A DNA stretch of 64,000 bases from positions 141,146 through 205,145 of the forward strand of contig WGNH01000008.1 of NCBI GenBank assembly GCA_016124665.1, written 5' to 3'. Source of the stretch: Alphaproteobacteria bacterium (GTDB lineage: Bacteria > Pseudomonadota > Alphaproteobacteria > Caulobacterales > Maricaulaceae). The notes below the pieces were generated by a model. It was not told the origin of the DNA and made no database searches. It worked only from the letters and a program-made list of their open reading frames with translations. Position 1 is the stretch's first letter. The number at the start of each line of letters is the position of its first letter. Shown here one piece after another: positions 57,187 to 64,000 of this stretch. Made by a program: the position numbers and the translations under genes.

Positions 57187-58227
57187 TCAGCTGGCGCGCT
57201 GGACCACGAATTCAGCCAGGTCGCTCAAGGCGGTCTTCCACTTGTTGTCCGGAAAAACCGAAAGGGCCTTTTGGGCCGTGCGCGCCTTGTCCTCGGCCAT
57301 GGCGAGTGTGGCCTTCAGCGCATCATGGCGGTGCAAAAGGTCAAGCGCGGTTTCAAAATCGGCTTCGGTCTGTTCGCCTTCAGCCATTACCCGCGCCCAG
57401 AATTGCTTGTCGGCCCGACTGCTTTTCTTGAGGGCGAGAACAACGGGCAGGGTGACTTTCCCCTCGCGGAAATCATCGCCGGTATTCTTGCCCAGCGACT
57501 GGGCGAGGCCGCCATAATCCAGTGCGTCGTCGACCAGCTGGAAAGCGAGGCCGAGTTCACGGCCATAAGTGTCGAGCGCGGCAATTTCCTCTTCCGGGCG
57601 GCCGGCAACGATGGCCGAGACTTCCGCCGCCGAGGCAAAGAGGGCGGCGGTCTTGGCCTCGATGATTTCCATGTAGGAGCCCACCGTGGCGTCGATATCA
57701 CCCTTCACGGCCAGCTGGCGGACCTCGCCTTCGGCGATGATGCTGGAGGCACGGGACAGCGAGTGCAGGGCGTCCATGGAGCCGGCATCGACCATCAGCA
57801 TGAAGGCGCGGGCAAAAAGGAAGTCACCGACCAGCACGCTGGGCGCATTGCCCCAGACCAGGTTGGCGGCTTTCCGGCCCCGGCGCAGATCGCTCTCGTC
57901 GACGACATCATCGTGCAGCAGGGTGGCGGTATGGATGAATTCAACGGCCGCAGCGAGTTTCAGATGGGCATCGCCGCCATAGCCGATCATGTTGGCGGCC
58001 GCGATGGTGACCAGCGGGCGCACGCGCTTGCCGCCGGCTTCCACCAGATATTTGGCCAGCTTCGGGATGAGCGGCACCGGGCTGCCCATGCGCTCGAGAA
58101 TCAGCGCGTTGACGGCCTTCATCTCGCGATCGGCCAGATGCGCCAGTGTCTCGGCGGCATTGGGTCCTGACGCGGCTGCTTCGCCCGCGCGCTCGAGCGC
58201 CTGGTTTGCAATTGCGCTGATATCCAA
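57187..58227 (-). CDS. ispB: Polyprenyl diphosphate synthase (octaprenyl type)
   Basis: The product is 346 aa. Both Asp-rich motifs are present: LLHDDVVDESDLRRGR near 105-120 and QLVDDALDYGG near 230; GKRVRPLVTIAAANM and GGVREGKVTLP-equivalent DDFREGKVTLPVVLAL follow. It makes the long prenyl chain for ubiquinone, which UbiA then attaches. The frame continues 212 codons upstream, but TTG at 58227 with AAGG eight bases before it gives the family length. It converges with the transferase gene at 57186, leaving no gap. Confidence 0.92.
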   Translation of the reverse strand: MDISAIANQALERAGEAAASGPNAAETLAHLADREMKAVNALILERMGSPVPLIPKLAKYLVEAGGKRVRPLVTIAAANMIGYGGDAHLKLAAAVEFIHTATLLHDDVVDESDLRRGRKAANLVWGNAPSVLVGDFLFARAFMLMVDAGSMDALHSLSRASSIIAEGEVRQLAVKGDIDATVGSYMEIIEAKTAALFASAAEVSAIVAGRPEEEIAALDTYGRELGLAFQLVDDALDYGGLAQSLGKNTGDDFREGKVTLPVVLALKKSSRADKQFWARVMAEGEQTEADFETALDLLHRHDALKATLAMAEDKARTAQKALSVFPDNKWKTALSDLAEFVVQRAS

Positions 58228-58350
58228 ACCGGTTTCCTTCGACAGCCACGGCCCATTAGACTTGAGAGACAATAGAAACGCGGAGACACTGCCGCAAGCA
58301 AGCAACGCTGCGCTGATCGTCGCAGCCGGACAAATGAGAGTGAGTGTTTC

Positions 58351-58572
58351 GTGATCGAGGTGTTTCGAACCAATAATCCGGTGGAGCTCAATTTCGCAGA
58401 GAATGTGCTGCGGCAGGCGGGGCTGGAACCCATTGTTCTGGATAGCGAAACCGCTGGTGCCTATGCCGGGGCGCTGCCTTTCATCAAACGCCGGATCATG
58501 GTGATTGACGAGGAGGCGCACCAGGCCCGCTCGGCGCTGAAGGCAGCGTTCGACGATTTGCCCGATGACTGA
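58351..58572 (+). CDS. DUF2007 small protein
   Basis: The product is 73 aa, a single DUF2007 domain: MIEVFRTNNPVELNFAENVLRQAGLEPIVLD followed by IKRRIMVIDEEAHQARSALKAAF. The family has a ferredoxin-like alpha/beta fold and is annotated as a putative signal-transducing protein; the role is unknown. Start is GTG at 58351. Its end overlaps the following methyltransferase gene by eight bases. Confidence 0.85.
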   Translation: MIEVFRTNNPVELNFAENVLRQAGLEPIVLDSETAGAYAGALPFIKRRIMVIDEEAHQARSALKAAFDDLPDD

Positions 58573-59293
58573 GCCGGTCACGCTGCTGGACGGCAAGGTC
58601 ATTGCCCGGCAGTCCGAGGCGGGGTTCCGCTCGGGGCTGGATGCGGTGCTGCTGGGGGCGTCCATCGACATCAAGCCGGAACATGTCGGGCTGGAATTTG
58701 GCTGCGGATCGGGCGCGGCGATGCTGGTGGCGGCCTGGCACAACAAGGTGAGCCGGTTCCAGGGCTTTGATACGGACGCAGTGATGCTGGGCTTTGCCGA
58801 CGAGAATATCGCGGCCAATGGCTGGCAGGACCGGATGGTGGCATTCCAGGCGGATGTCCTCAATCCCGGGCATCTGGGCCTGGTGCATCAGGTATTCTTC
58901 AATCCGCCCTATTATGACGATCCGAAAAAGATGGTGCCGCCGAAATTCCAGAAGCAGGCCGCCTATATGGGCCATGGCGTGCCGCTGGAGACCTGGATCC
59001 GCCTCGCCAACAAGGTGCTGGTGCCGAAGGGCCGGGTGACGTTGATCCATCGCGCCGACCGGCTGGATGACATTCTGATGCAGATGCGGAAATGGTTCGG
59101 CGATGTCGTGGTCAAGCCGGTGGCACCCTATGCCGACCAGCCGGCCAAGCGCATTCTGGTGTCCGCCCGCAAGGGGGTGAACGGGCCGATGAAGCTCTTG
59201 CCGCCGCTGGTCCTGCATGATGGTTCCGGACGGAAATACACGGCGGAGGCGGAGTCGGTCCTGCGCGGGAGCGACCGGATCGAAGTGCGGTGA
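58565..59293 (+). CDS. TrmN6-like tRNA1(Val) (adenine-N6)-methyltransferase family
   Basis: The product is 242 aa. SAM-binding motif I is GLEFGCGSGAAMLVAAW and the N6-adenine/amide motif is FFNPPYYDDPKK (NPPY). GFRSGLDAVLLGA at the N-terminus is characteristic of the TrmN6/YfiC group, which methylates A37 of tRNA-Val. Membership in that group is likely but substrate is inferred. It overlaps the DUF2007 gene by eight bases; the two are probably coupled. Confidence 0.85.
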   Translation: MTEPVTLLDGKVIARQSEAGFRSGLDAVLLGASIDIKPEHVGLEFGCGSGAAMLVAAWHNKVSRFQGFDTDAVMLGFADENIAANGWQDRMVAFQADVLNPGHLGLVHQVFFNPPYYDDPKKMVPPKFQKQAAYMGHGVPLETWIRLANKVLVPKGRVTLIHRADRLDDILMQMRKWFGDVVVKPVAPYADQPAKRILVSARKGVNGPMKLLPPLVLHDGSGRKYTAEAESVLRGSDRIEVR

Positions 59294-59296
59294 TGT

Positions 59297-59391
59297 CCTC
59301 CCCCGTTCACGGGGGAGGTGGCAGCGAAGCTGACGGAGGGGCCATTGCCCCCCTCGTCCCTTCGGGACACTCCCCCCGCAAGCAGGGGGAG
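59297..59391. repeat. Family C palindromic repeat upstream of glyQ
   Basis: CCTCCCCCGTTCACGGGGGAGG (22-base palindrome at 59297-59318) and CTCCCCCCGCAAGCAGGGGGAG (59370-59391) bracket GTGGCAGCGAAGCTGACGGAGG and a short complement. It occupies half of the 206-bp gap before glyQ. The same kind of element recurs at 60402-60517. Confidence 0.7.
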
Positions 59392-59499
59392 AAAGAGGAT
59401 CAATCACCGCCATCCTTGCTTGATTGACGGGCGCTGCTTTCCTAGTGTCCGCGCGACTTATCCAGAGCCGGATTCCCGGCTGCCGGGGCCGATATTTCC

Positions 59500-60375
59500 A
59501 TGACCAAAAAAGCCGCGCCGTCCTTCCAGGAACTGATCCTCCGCCTGCAGGCCTATTGGGGCGAACAGGGCTGTGCGATCCTGCAGCCCTATGATGTCGA
59601 GGTCGGGGCCGGAACCCTGCATCCGGCAACGACCTTGCGCTCGCTGGGGCCGAAGCCGTGGCGCGCCGCCTATGTGCAGCCCTCGCGCCGTCCGGCCGAT
59701 GGCCGCTATGGCGAGAATCCGAACCGCTTGCAGCACTACTATCAGTTCCAGGTGCTGCTGAAGCCGTGCCCGTTCAATCTGCAGGAGCTGTATCTCGGCT
59801 CGCTGGATGCCATCGGCATTGACCGCAATCTGCACGATGTCCGCTTTGTCGAGGATGACTGGGAGAATCCCACGGTCGGGGCCTGGGGGCTGGGCTGGGA
59901 AGTCTGGTGTGACGGGATGGAAGTCTCGCAATTCACCTATTTCCAGCAGGTGGGCGGGCTGGATGTCGATCTCGTTTCGGGCGAGCTGACCTATGGTCTG
60001 GAACGCCTCGCCATGTATGTGCAGGGCGTTGAAAATGTCTACGATCTCGATTTCAACGGGGCAGGCTTGAAATATGGCGATGTCTTCCAGGAGGCCGAGC
60101 GGCAATATTCCGCCTTCAATTTCGAGCATGCCGATGTGGAGATGCTGATCTCCTGGTTTGCGGATGCCGAAAAGCAGTGCAAGGCCTTGCTGGACTTGGA
60201 AAAACCCCTGCCGCTGCCGGCCTATGATTTCTGCCTGAAAGCGTCGCACCTCTTCAATCTGGTCGATGCGCGCGGGGCAATTTCGGTGGCGGAACGGGCG
60301 AGCTGGATTGCGCGCGTGCGCGAACTGGCCAAGGGCTGCGCCAGCGCCTGGGTTGCCCAGGAGAAAGCAGCTTGA
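59500..60375 (+). CDS. glyQ: Glycyl-tRNA synthetase alpha subunit
   Basis: The product is 291 aa, the normal length for the bacterial alpha subunit of the alpha2-beta2 enzyme. Blocks [67 protein letters not shown] and [24 protein letters not shown] are family-specific. It carries the aminoacylation site for glycine. Usually glyS follows directly; here a repeat and a GST gene intervene. Confidence 0.97.
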   Translation: MTKKAAPSFQELILRLQAYWGEQGCAILQPYDVEVGAGTLHPATTLRSLGPKPWRAAYVQPSRRPADGRYGENPNRLQHYYQFQVLLKPCPFNLQELYLGSLDAIGIDRNLHDVRFVEDDWENPTVGAWGLGWEVWCDGMEVSQFTYFQQVGGLDVDLVSGELTYGLERLAMYVQGVENVYDLDFNGAGLKYGDVFQEAERQYSAFNFEHADVEMLISWFADAEKQCKALLDLEKPLPLPAYDFCLKASHLFNLVDARGAISVAERASWIARVRELAKGCASAWVAQEKAA

Positions 60376-60401
60376 TGATCGTGTCCGGTGATATCGTTTC
60401 C

Positions 60402-60517
60402 CCTCCCCTCGATGGGGAGGGTGGACGGATCGTCAGATCCGGCCGGGTGGGGTGTCATCCAGTTATCACCCCTACCGGTCTCGCTTCGCTCGACCACCTC
60501 CCCCATCAAGGGGGAGG
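60402..60517. repeat. Family C palindromic repeats between glyQ and the GST gene
   Basis: The 173-bp gap contains CCTCCCC-TCGAT-GGGGAGG (60402-60420) and CCTCCCCC-ATCAA-GGGGGAGG (60497-60517), with GGTCTCGCTTCGCTCGACCA between them. It resembles the element upstream of glyQ. No promoter was identified. Confidence 0.7.
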
Positions 60518-60548
60518 AAAAGTCTACGGCTCGAAAGGAGTCTGATGA

Positions 60549-61142
60549 ATGGCGCTTGAATTCTACCATAATCCGCAATCGCGGGCGGCGATGACTCACT
60601 GGCTGCTCGAAGAGATTGGCTGCGACTACACGGTCAAACCGGTCGCCTATGACGATGGCTCGATGCGGACGCCGGAATTTCTGGCGATCAATCCGATGGG
60701 CAAGATCCCGGCGATCAGGGATGGCGAGACGATTGTCACCGAGACGACCGCCATCGCCATCTATCTGGCGGACAAATACAAAACGCCGAACGACCTGGCG
60801 CCCGCCATCGATGATCCGCGCCGCGGCGAATATCTGCGCTGGATTGCCTATCAGAGCGCGTGCATTGACCCGGCGATGATGCAGGCCAGCACCAAGGTTG
60901 AAATCCCTCGTCAGGCTGCCGGCTGGGGCAATGTCGAGCTGGTCATGGATGTGCTCGATCAGCGGCTGGCAAAAGCCGACCCGTATCTGTTCGGTGACTG
61001 GTTTACTGCGGCGGACGTGTTGATCGGTGGCGCGCTGGGCTGGGCCATCCAGTTCGGAATGTTCGAGATGCGCCCGGGGTTTGAAAACTACCTCAAGGCC
61101 GTGCAATCGCGCCCGGCCTTTCAAAAAGTCTTTGCCGGTTAG
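60549..61142 (+). CDS. Glutathione S-transferase family protein
   Basis: The product is 197 aa. The N-terminal thioredoxin-like domain has LEFYHNPQSRAAMTHWLLEEIGCDYTVKPVAYDDG and the glutathione loop MGKIPAIRDGETIVTETTAIAIYLADKY (cis-Pro and Glu-Thr). The helical C-terminal domain follows. A serine or tyrosine near residue 9-10 would be catalytic, so the class cannot be named. It separates glyQ from glyS and ends 12 bp before glyS, presumably in one transcript. Confidence 0.9.
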   Translation: MALEFYHNPQSRAAMTHWLLEEIGCDYTVKPVAYDDGSMRTPEFLAINPMGKIPAIRDGETIVTETTAIAIYLADKYKTPNDLAPAIDDPRRGEYLRWIAYQSACIDPAMMQASTKVEIPRQAAGWGNVELVMDVLDQRLAKADPYLFGDWFTAADVLIGGALGWAIQFGMFEMRPGFENYLKAVQSRPAFQKVFAG

Positions 61143-61154
61143 GACATCACTGAC

Positions 61155-63524
61155 GTGCCCCAGCTTCTGCTTGAATTCTTTTCCGAGGAAATTCCCGCGC
61201 GGATGCAACCGCGGGCGGAAGCCGATCTTGAACGCCTGCTGTCGGCGGCGCTGAAAGAGGCCGGGCTGGGCTGGGAGACGTTTTCGACCTTTGCCGGGCC
61301 GCGCCGTCTGGGCTGTGTGATCGAGGGCTTGCCGGCCGAGACCGAGGCTGTGCGCGAGGAGCGCAAGGGCCCGCGTACCGATGCGCCGGAAAAGGCGCTG
61401 GACGGCTTCATGCGCGGGGCCGGGATTGCCAGCCTCGACCAGTGCGAGACGCGGCAGGACAAGAAGGGCGAGTTTTACGTCGCCATCATTGATAAGCCGG
61501 GCGTGAAGACGGCCGATGTGATCGCCTCGGCCGTGCCGGACATGGTGAGGAATTTCCCCTGGCCGAAATCGATGAAATTCGGCGAGGGGACGAAAGCCCA
61601 GCGCTGGGTGCGGCCGCTGCAGCGCATCGTCTGCGTGTTTGGTGGCGAGGTGGTGCCGGTCGAGGTGTTCGGCCTGACCGCCGGCAATGTCACCGAAGGC
61701 CATCGCATGCACGGGCCGGGACCGTTCACGGTGACGGATTTCGCCGATTACACGGCGCAGCTGGAAGGCGAGGGCCATGTCCTCATCCACCGCGCGGCGC
61801 GTGAAAAGCTGATTCTGGAGGGCGCGAAAAAGGTCTGCGCCGAGGCCGGGCTGGAGCTGATCGAGGATGCGGGCCTTTTGACCGAAGTCGCCGGGCTGGC
61901 CGAACATCCCGTTCCGTTGCTGGGGCAGATGGACCCGGATTTCCTCGACCTGCCGCCGGAAGTCATCCAGCTGTCGATGAAGACGCACCAGAAGTATTTT
62001 GCCGTGCGCGATCCGAAGACGGGCGAGCTGGCACCGAATTTTGTCGTCGTCGCCAATCAGGAGGCGCCGGATGGCGGTGTGGCGATTGCGGCGGGCAATG
62101 CGCGCGTGCTCTCGGCACGCCTCTCCGATGCCCGGCATTTCTGGGATAATGACCGCAAGACGCCGCTGTCGGAGATGGTCGCTTCGCTCGACAAGGTCAC
62201 CTTCCACCAGAAGCTGGGGAGTGTGGCCGACAAGGTGGAGCGCGTGGCCGCGCTGGCGCGCGAACTCGCCCCTGCGGTCGGCGCTGATCCGGATCTGGCG
62301 GAACGCGCCGCACGCTTCTCCAAGGCCGACCTGGTCTCGGAAATGGTCTATGAGTTTCCCGAGCTTCAGGGCGTGATGGGCCGGTATTACGTCATGGAGC
62401 AATGGCGCAATCCGCCTTCCGGTCCTTCGAGGCCCGCTGCGCGGGCACCTCAGGATGAGGTGGATGGGGATAACAAAGTACCTCACCCTGAGGTGCGACC
62501 GGAGGGAGCCTCGAAGGGCGAGGGGCTCACAAACCTCTCCGAATCCGAAGCGCAACAAATCGCTGATGCGATCCGTGATCACTACAAGCCGCAAGGCCCG
62601 TCGGATGCGGTCCCGGCCGCGCCGGTCAGTGCCGCTGTCGCGCTCGCCGACAAGCTGGACACGCTGGTGGGCTTCTGGGCGATCGATGAAAAGCCGACCG
62701 GCTCGAAAGACCCGTTCGCGCTGCGGCGGGCAGCGCTGGGGGTGATCCGGATCTTGTTGGAGGGGCAGTTTCGATTGCGCCTTCGCCCAATCGGCTATCA
62801 ATCGATATTTGACTTAGGGTGGTGGCGATATTTTCGAGCTACTGGTTTAGAGACCAGCAAAATCAAAGAGAGTTTTGACTACAAGTTCGCGGACAGCGCC
62901 AAACAAGCGCTGATTGATGAAGCAATTCAATCTCAGTCCGAACTGGCTGGATTCGAGGATGCGATCGACACTATCGCCTATGCGCAGGAAAAGGCGCTCG
63001 ACCTCCTCGCCTTCTTCGCCGACCGCCTCAAGGTCCATTTGAAGGATGAGGGCATCTCGCATGATGTGATCGATGCCGTGTTCGCGCTCGGCGATGATGA
63101 TCTGGTGCGCGTGACCAACCGCGCCCGCGCCCTTCAGGGTTTCCTCGATACCGAAGACGGCAAGGCGCTGCTGGCCGGGTACAAGCGCGCGGCGAATATA
63201 TTGCGTGCCGAGGAGAAGACAGACGGCGAAGGGGCGTTCGAGGGCGAGCTGGACAGCGATTACGCGCCTGCCGAGGCCGAGGAAAAGGCGCTGATCGCGG
63301 CGCTGGAGAGCGTGCGCCCGGCGGCGGCGAAGGCGGTCGGGGCCGAGGATTTCGAGGGCGCGATGGCGGCCCTGTCGCAAATGCGCGCACCCGTTGATGC
63401 CTTCTTTGACAAAGTCACTGTGAACGATAAAGACGGCATGCTGCGCCGCAACAGGCTGCGCCTTCTGGCGATGATCCGGAAAGCGGCGCACACCGTGGCC
63501 GATTTCGGCCGCATCGAGGGATAG
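61155..63524 (+). CDS. glyS: Glycyl-tRNA synthetase beta subunit with two insertions
   Basis: The product is 789 aa, about 100 more than the usual beta subunit. Core blocks are intact: LLLEFFSEEIPARMQPRAEADLERLL, GPRRLG, NFPWPKSMKFGEGTKAQRWVRPLQRIV, PPEVIQLSMKTHQKYFAVRD and LLAGYKRAANILRAEE. The beta subunit holds tRNA recognition and an HD-type domain. Two segments do not belong to the family: about residues 423-455 are encoded by a palindromic repeat, and about 535-610 are AT-richer and foreign-looking. The frame stays open through both, so the protein is probably made. Start is GTG at 61155. Confidence 0.92.
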   Translation: MPQLLLEFFSEEIPARMQPRAEADLERLLSAALKEAGLGWETFSTFAGPRRLGCVIEGLPAETEAVREERKGPRTDAPEKALDGFMRGAGIASLDQCETRQDKKGEFYVAIIDKPGVKTADVIASAVPDMVRNFPWPKSMKFGEGTKAQRWVRPLQRIVCVFGGEVVPVEVFGLTAGNVTEGHRMHGPGPFTVTDFADYTAQLEGEGHVLIHRAAREKLILEGAKKVCAEAGLELIEDAGLLTEVAGLAEHPVPLLGQMDPDFLDLPPEVIQLSMKTHQKYFAVRDPKTGELAPNFVVVANQEAPDGGVAIAAGNARVLSARLSDARHFWDNDRKTPLSEMVASLDKVTFHQKLGSVADKVERVAALARELAPAVGADPDLAERAARFSKADLVSEMVYEFPELQGVMGRYYVMEQWRNPPSGPSRPAARAPQDEVDGDNKVPHPEVRPEGASKGEGLTNLSESEAQQIADAIRDHYKPQGPSDAVPAAPVSAAVALADKLDTLVGFWAIDEKPTGSKDPFALRRAALGVIRILLEGQFRLRLRPIGYQSIFDLGWWRYFRATGLETSKIKESFDYKFADSAKQALIDEAIQSQSELAGFEDAIDTIAYAQEKALDLLAFFADRLKVHLKDEGISHDVIDAVFALGDDDLVRVTNRARALQGFLDTEDGKALLAGYKRAANILRAEEKTDGEGAFEGELDSDYAPAEAEEKALIAALESVRPAAAKAVGAEDFEGAMAALSQMRAPVDAFFDKVTVNDKDGMLRRNRLRLLAMIRKAAHTVADFGRIEG
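62424..62517. repeat. Family A palindromic repeat pair inside glyS
   Basis: CCTTCGAGGC at 62424 begins an arm that contains GCACCTCAGGATGAGGT; the complement arm is at about 62479-62517, ending GCCTCGAAGG. The same repeat occurs in the intergenic cluster at 49030-49199. Here it is translated in frame (PSRPAARAPQDEVDG and VPHPEVRPEGASKGE). Confidence 0.8.
62757..62990 (+). other. Compositionally odd segment inside glyS
   Basis: This stretch encodes RLRPIGYQSIFDLGWWRYF, ATGLETSKIKESFDYKFA and DEAIQSQSELAGFEDAIDT. It is richer in A+T and uses codons such as TTA, AGA, ATA and AAT that are scarce in the rest of glyS. It replaces what is normally a short linker between LRRAALGVIR and LLAFFADRLK. 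It could be a lineage-specific insert or a mosaic from recombination. Confidence 0.5.
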
Positions 63525-63567
63525 TTTTCATCCCCTCACCCTCCCACGCTTGGCGGCGCGGGTCCCT

Positions 63568-63593
63568 CCCTCTCCCTCGAGGGAGAGGGAGAA
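63568..63593. repeat. Perfect 26-base palindrome between glyS and ppdK
   Basis: CTCCCTCTCCCTCGAGGGAG with its continuation to GGGAG forms a 26-base perfect palindrome centred at 63580/63581. It lies in a 114-bp gap of CCCT/AGGG-rich sequence (63535-63620) with a partial second copy (CCTGAGGGAGAGGGGG). It may end glyS transcription, though there is no T-run. Confidence 0.65.
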
Positions 63594-63638
63594 GGGCACC
63601 AGCCCTGAGGGAGAGGGGGTTACCAAAGGGACGACGCA

Positions 63639-64000
63639 ATGAGCGCGACGAAGTGGGTCTATGCATTCGGTGGCGGTTCCAGCGAGGGTGATGCCAGCCA
63701 GCGCGAATTGCTGGGCGGCAAGGGGGCCAATCTCGCCGAGATGGCACGGCTGGGCCTGCCGGTGCCGCCGGGCTTCACCATCACCACCGCCGTCTGCGTC
63801 GCCTATTATGAAAACGGCAAGGCCTTTCCCGCCGAGCTGGAAAGCCAGATCGATGCAGCGCTGGCCAATCTGGAAAGCGTGACGGACAAGGCGTTCGGCG
63901 ATCCGGCCAATCCGCTGCTCGTCTCGGTGCGCTCGGGTGCGCGTGCCTCGATGCCGGGCATGATGGATACCGTGCTCAATCTCGGCCTCAATGATGAAAC
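63639..64000 (+). CDS. ppdK: Pyruvate, phosphate dikinase, N-terminal part (cut by window edge)
   Basis: About 120 residues are visible. The N-terminus [46 protein letters not shown] and [25 protein letters not shown] are specific to pyruvate phosphate dikinase: the ATP-grasp nucleotide-binding domain with its glycine loop. The enzyme interconverts PEP, AMP and PPi with pyruvate, ATP and Pi. The phosphohistidine and PEP domains lie beyond the edge. The ATG at 63639 is preceded by a weak AAAGGGA site. Confidence 0.92.
   Translation, partial: MSATKWVYAFGGGSSEGDASQRELLGGKGANLAEMARLGLPVPPGFTITTAVCVAYYENGKAFPAELESQIDAALANLESVTDKAFGDPANPLLVSVRSGARASMPGMMDTVLNLGLNDE

Noticed and set aside
58228..58863. 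N-terminal 212-residue extension of the polyprenyl diphosphate synthase
   Set aside because: It would overlap the DUF2007 and methyltransferase genes, lacks family similarity, and a TTG with a good ribosome site lies at the family start.
62400..62530. glyS as a broken gene or frameshift
   Set aside because: The reading frame stays open through both insertions and all core blocks are intact in one frame.
60222..62801. Long minus-strand open frame (859 aa) opposite glyQ, GST and glyS
   Set aside because: Antisense to well-supported genes, Arg/His-rich composition typical of shadow translation.

Overview
The window looks like a G+C-rich alphaproteobacterial chromosome segment, most likely from the Caulobacterales / Hyphomonadaceae-Maricaulaceae area. 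That placement is inferred from a CcrM-type GANTC methyltransferase with a CtrA-like site in its promoter, a GTTC-N7-GTTC SOS box, F0 ATP synthase genes (atpI-B-E-F'-F) without F1 genes beside them, a split glycine decarboxylase, and a mutY / DUF721 / DsbA / smc cluster. I saw no rRNA or tRNA gene, CRISPR array, prophage or transposase.

Layout. 0-5.6 kb: truncated class-IV aminotransferase, crotonase, MarR regulator, a pair of M16 peptidases (one catalytic lipoprotein, one lacking the zinc motif), ubiA. 5.7-15.4 kb: rsmE, a 265-bp inverted-repeat element, gshA, a POT peptide transporter, a secreted retropepsin-like protein, a TonB-dependent receptor, tldD, a TPR protein. 15.5-23.7 kb: an aa3-type cytochrome c oxidase cluster (coxB-coxA-ctaB-small membrane protein-ctaG-coxC-DUF983-surf1) followed by a RimJ-like acetyltransferase overlapping an EAL protein. 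23.9-32 kb: GNAT, yqgE, peroxiredoxin, an SPFH/NfeD pair, a secreted unknown protein with a sequestered ribosome site, rnhA-DUF1801-ispH, a lipoprotein, argS. 32.0-36.8 kb: tandem glycine riboswitch and gcvT-gcvH-gcvPA-gcvPB. 37.2-39.9 kb: F0 operon. 39.9-48.4 kb: smc, two DsbA-like proteins, a DciA-like protein, divergent mutY, an AT-rich orphan gene, ccrM. 48.4-53.5 kb: rnhB, repeats, an SOS-boxed radical SAM gene, a family-4 uracil-DNA glycosylase, the second copy of the 265-bp element, ETF-QO. 53.6-58.2 kb: TPR lipoprotein, ispE, a WecA/MraY-like transferase, and a convergent polyprenyl diphosphate synthase. 58.3-64 kb: DUF2007, a TrmN6-like methyltransferase, glyQ-GST-glyS with palindromic repeats at every junction and inside glyS, and the start of ppdK.

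Functional themes. Respiratory energy conservation is heavily represented (complex IV with heme O synthesis and copper insertion, F0, ETF-QO, ubiA). Isoprenoid/quinone supply is present as ispH, ispE, polyprenyl diphosphate synthase and ubiA. Glycine metabolism appears as the riboswitch-controlled cleavage system and glycyl-tRNA synthetase. Genome maintenance is spread over 40-52 kb (smc, dciA-like, mutY, ccrM, rnhA/rnhB, UDG).

Most worth a second look: (i) two inverted copies of a 265-bp element with about 33-bp terminal inverted repeats and an open, partly conserved reading frame, each ending a few dozen bases before a gene; (ii) a LexA-type box overlapping the -35 of a radical SAM gene that may be leaderless; (iii) a glyS with an in-frame palindromic repeat plus a second compositionally odd insertion; (iv) an AT-rich orphan gene three bases downstream of ccrM. 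Nothing here is a clear new defence or biosynthetic system; these are candidates only.
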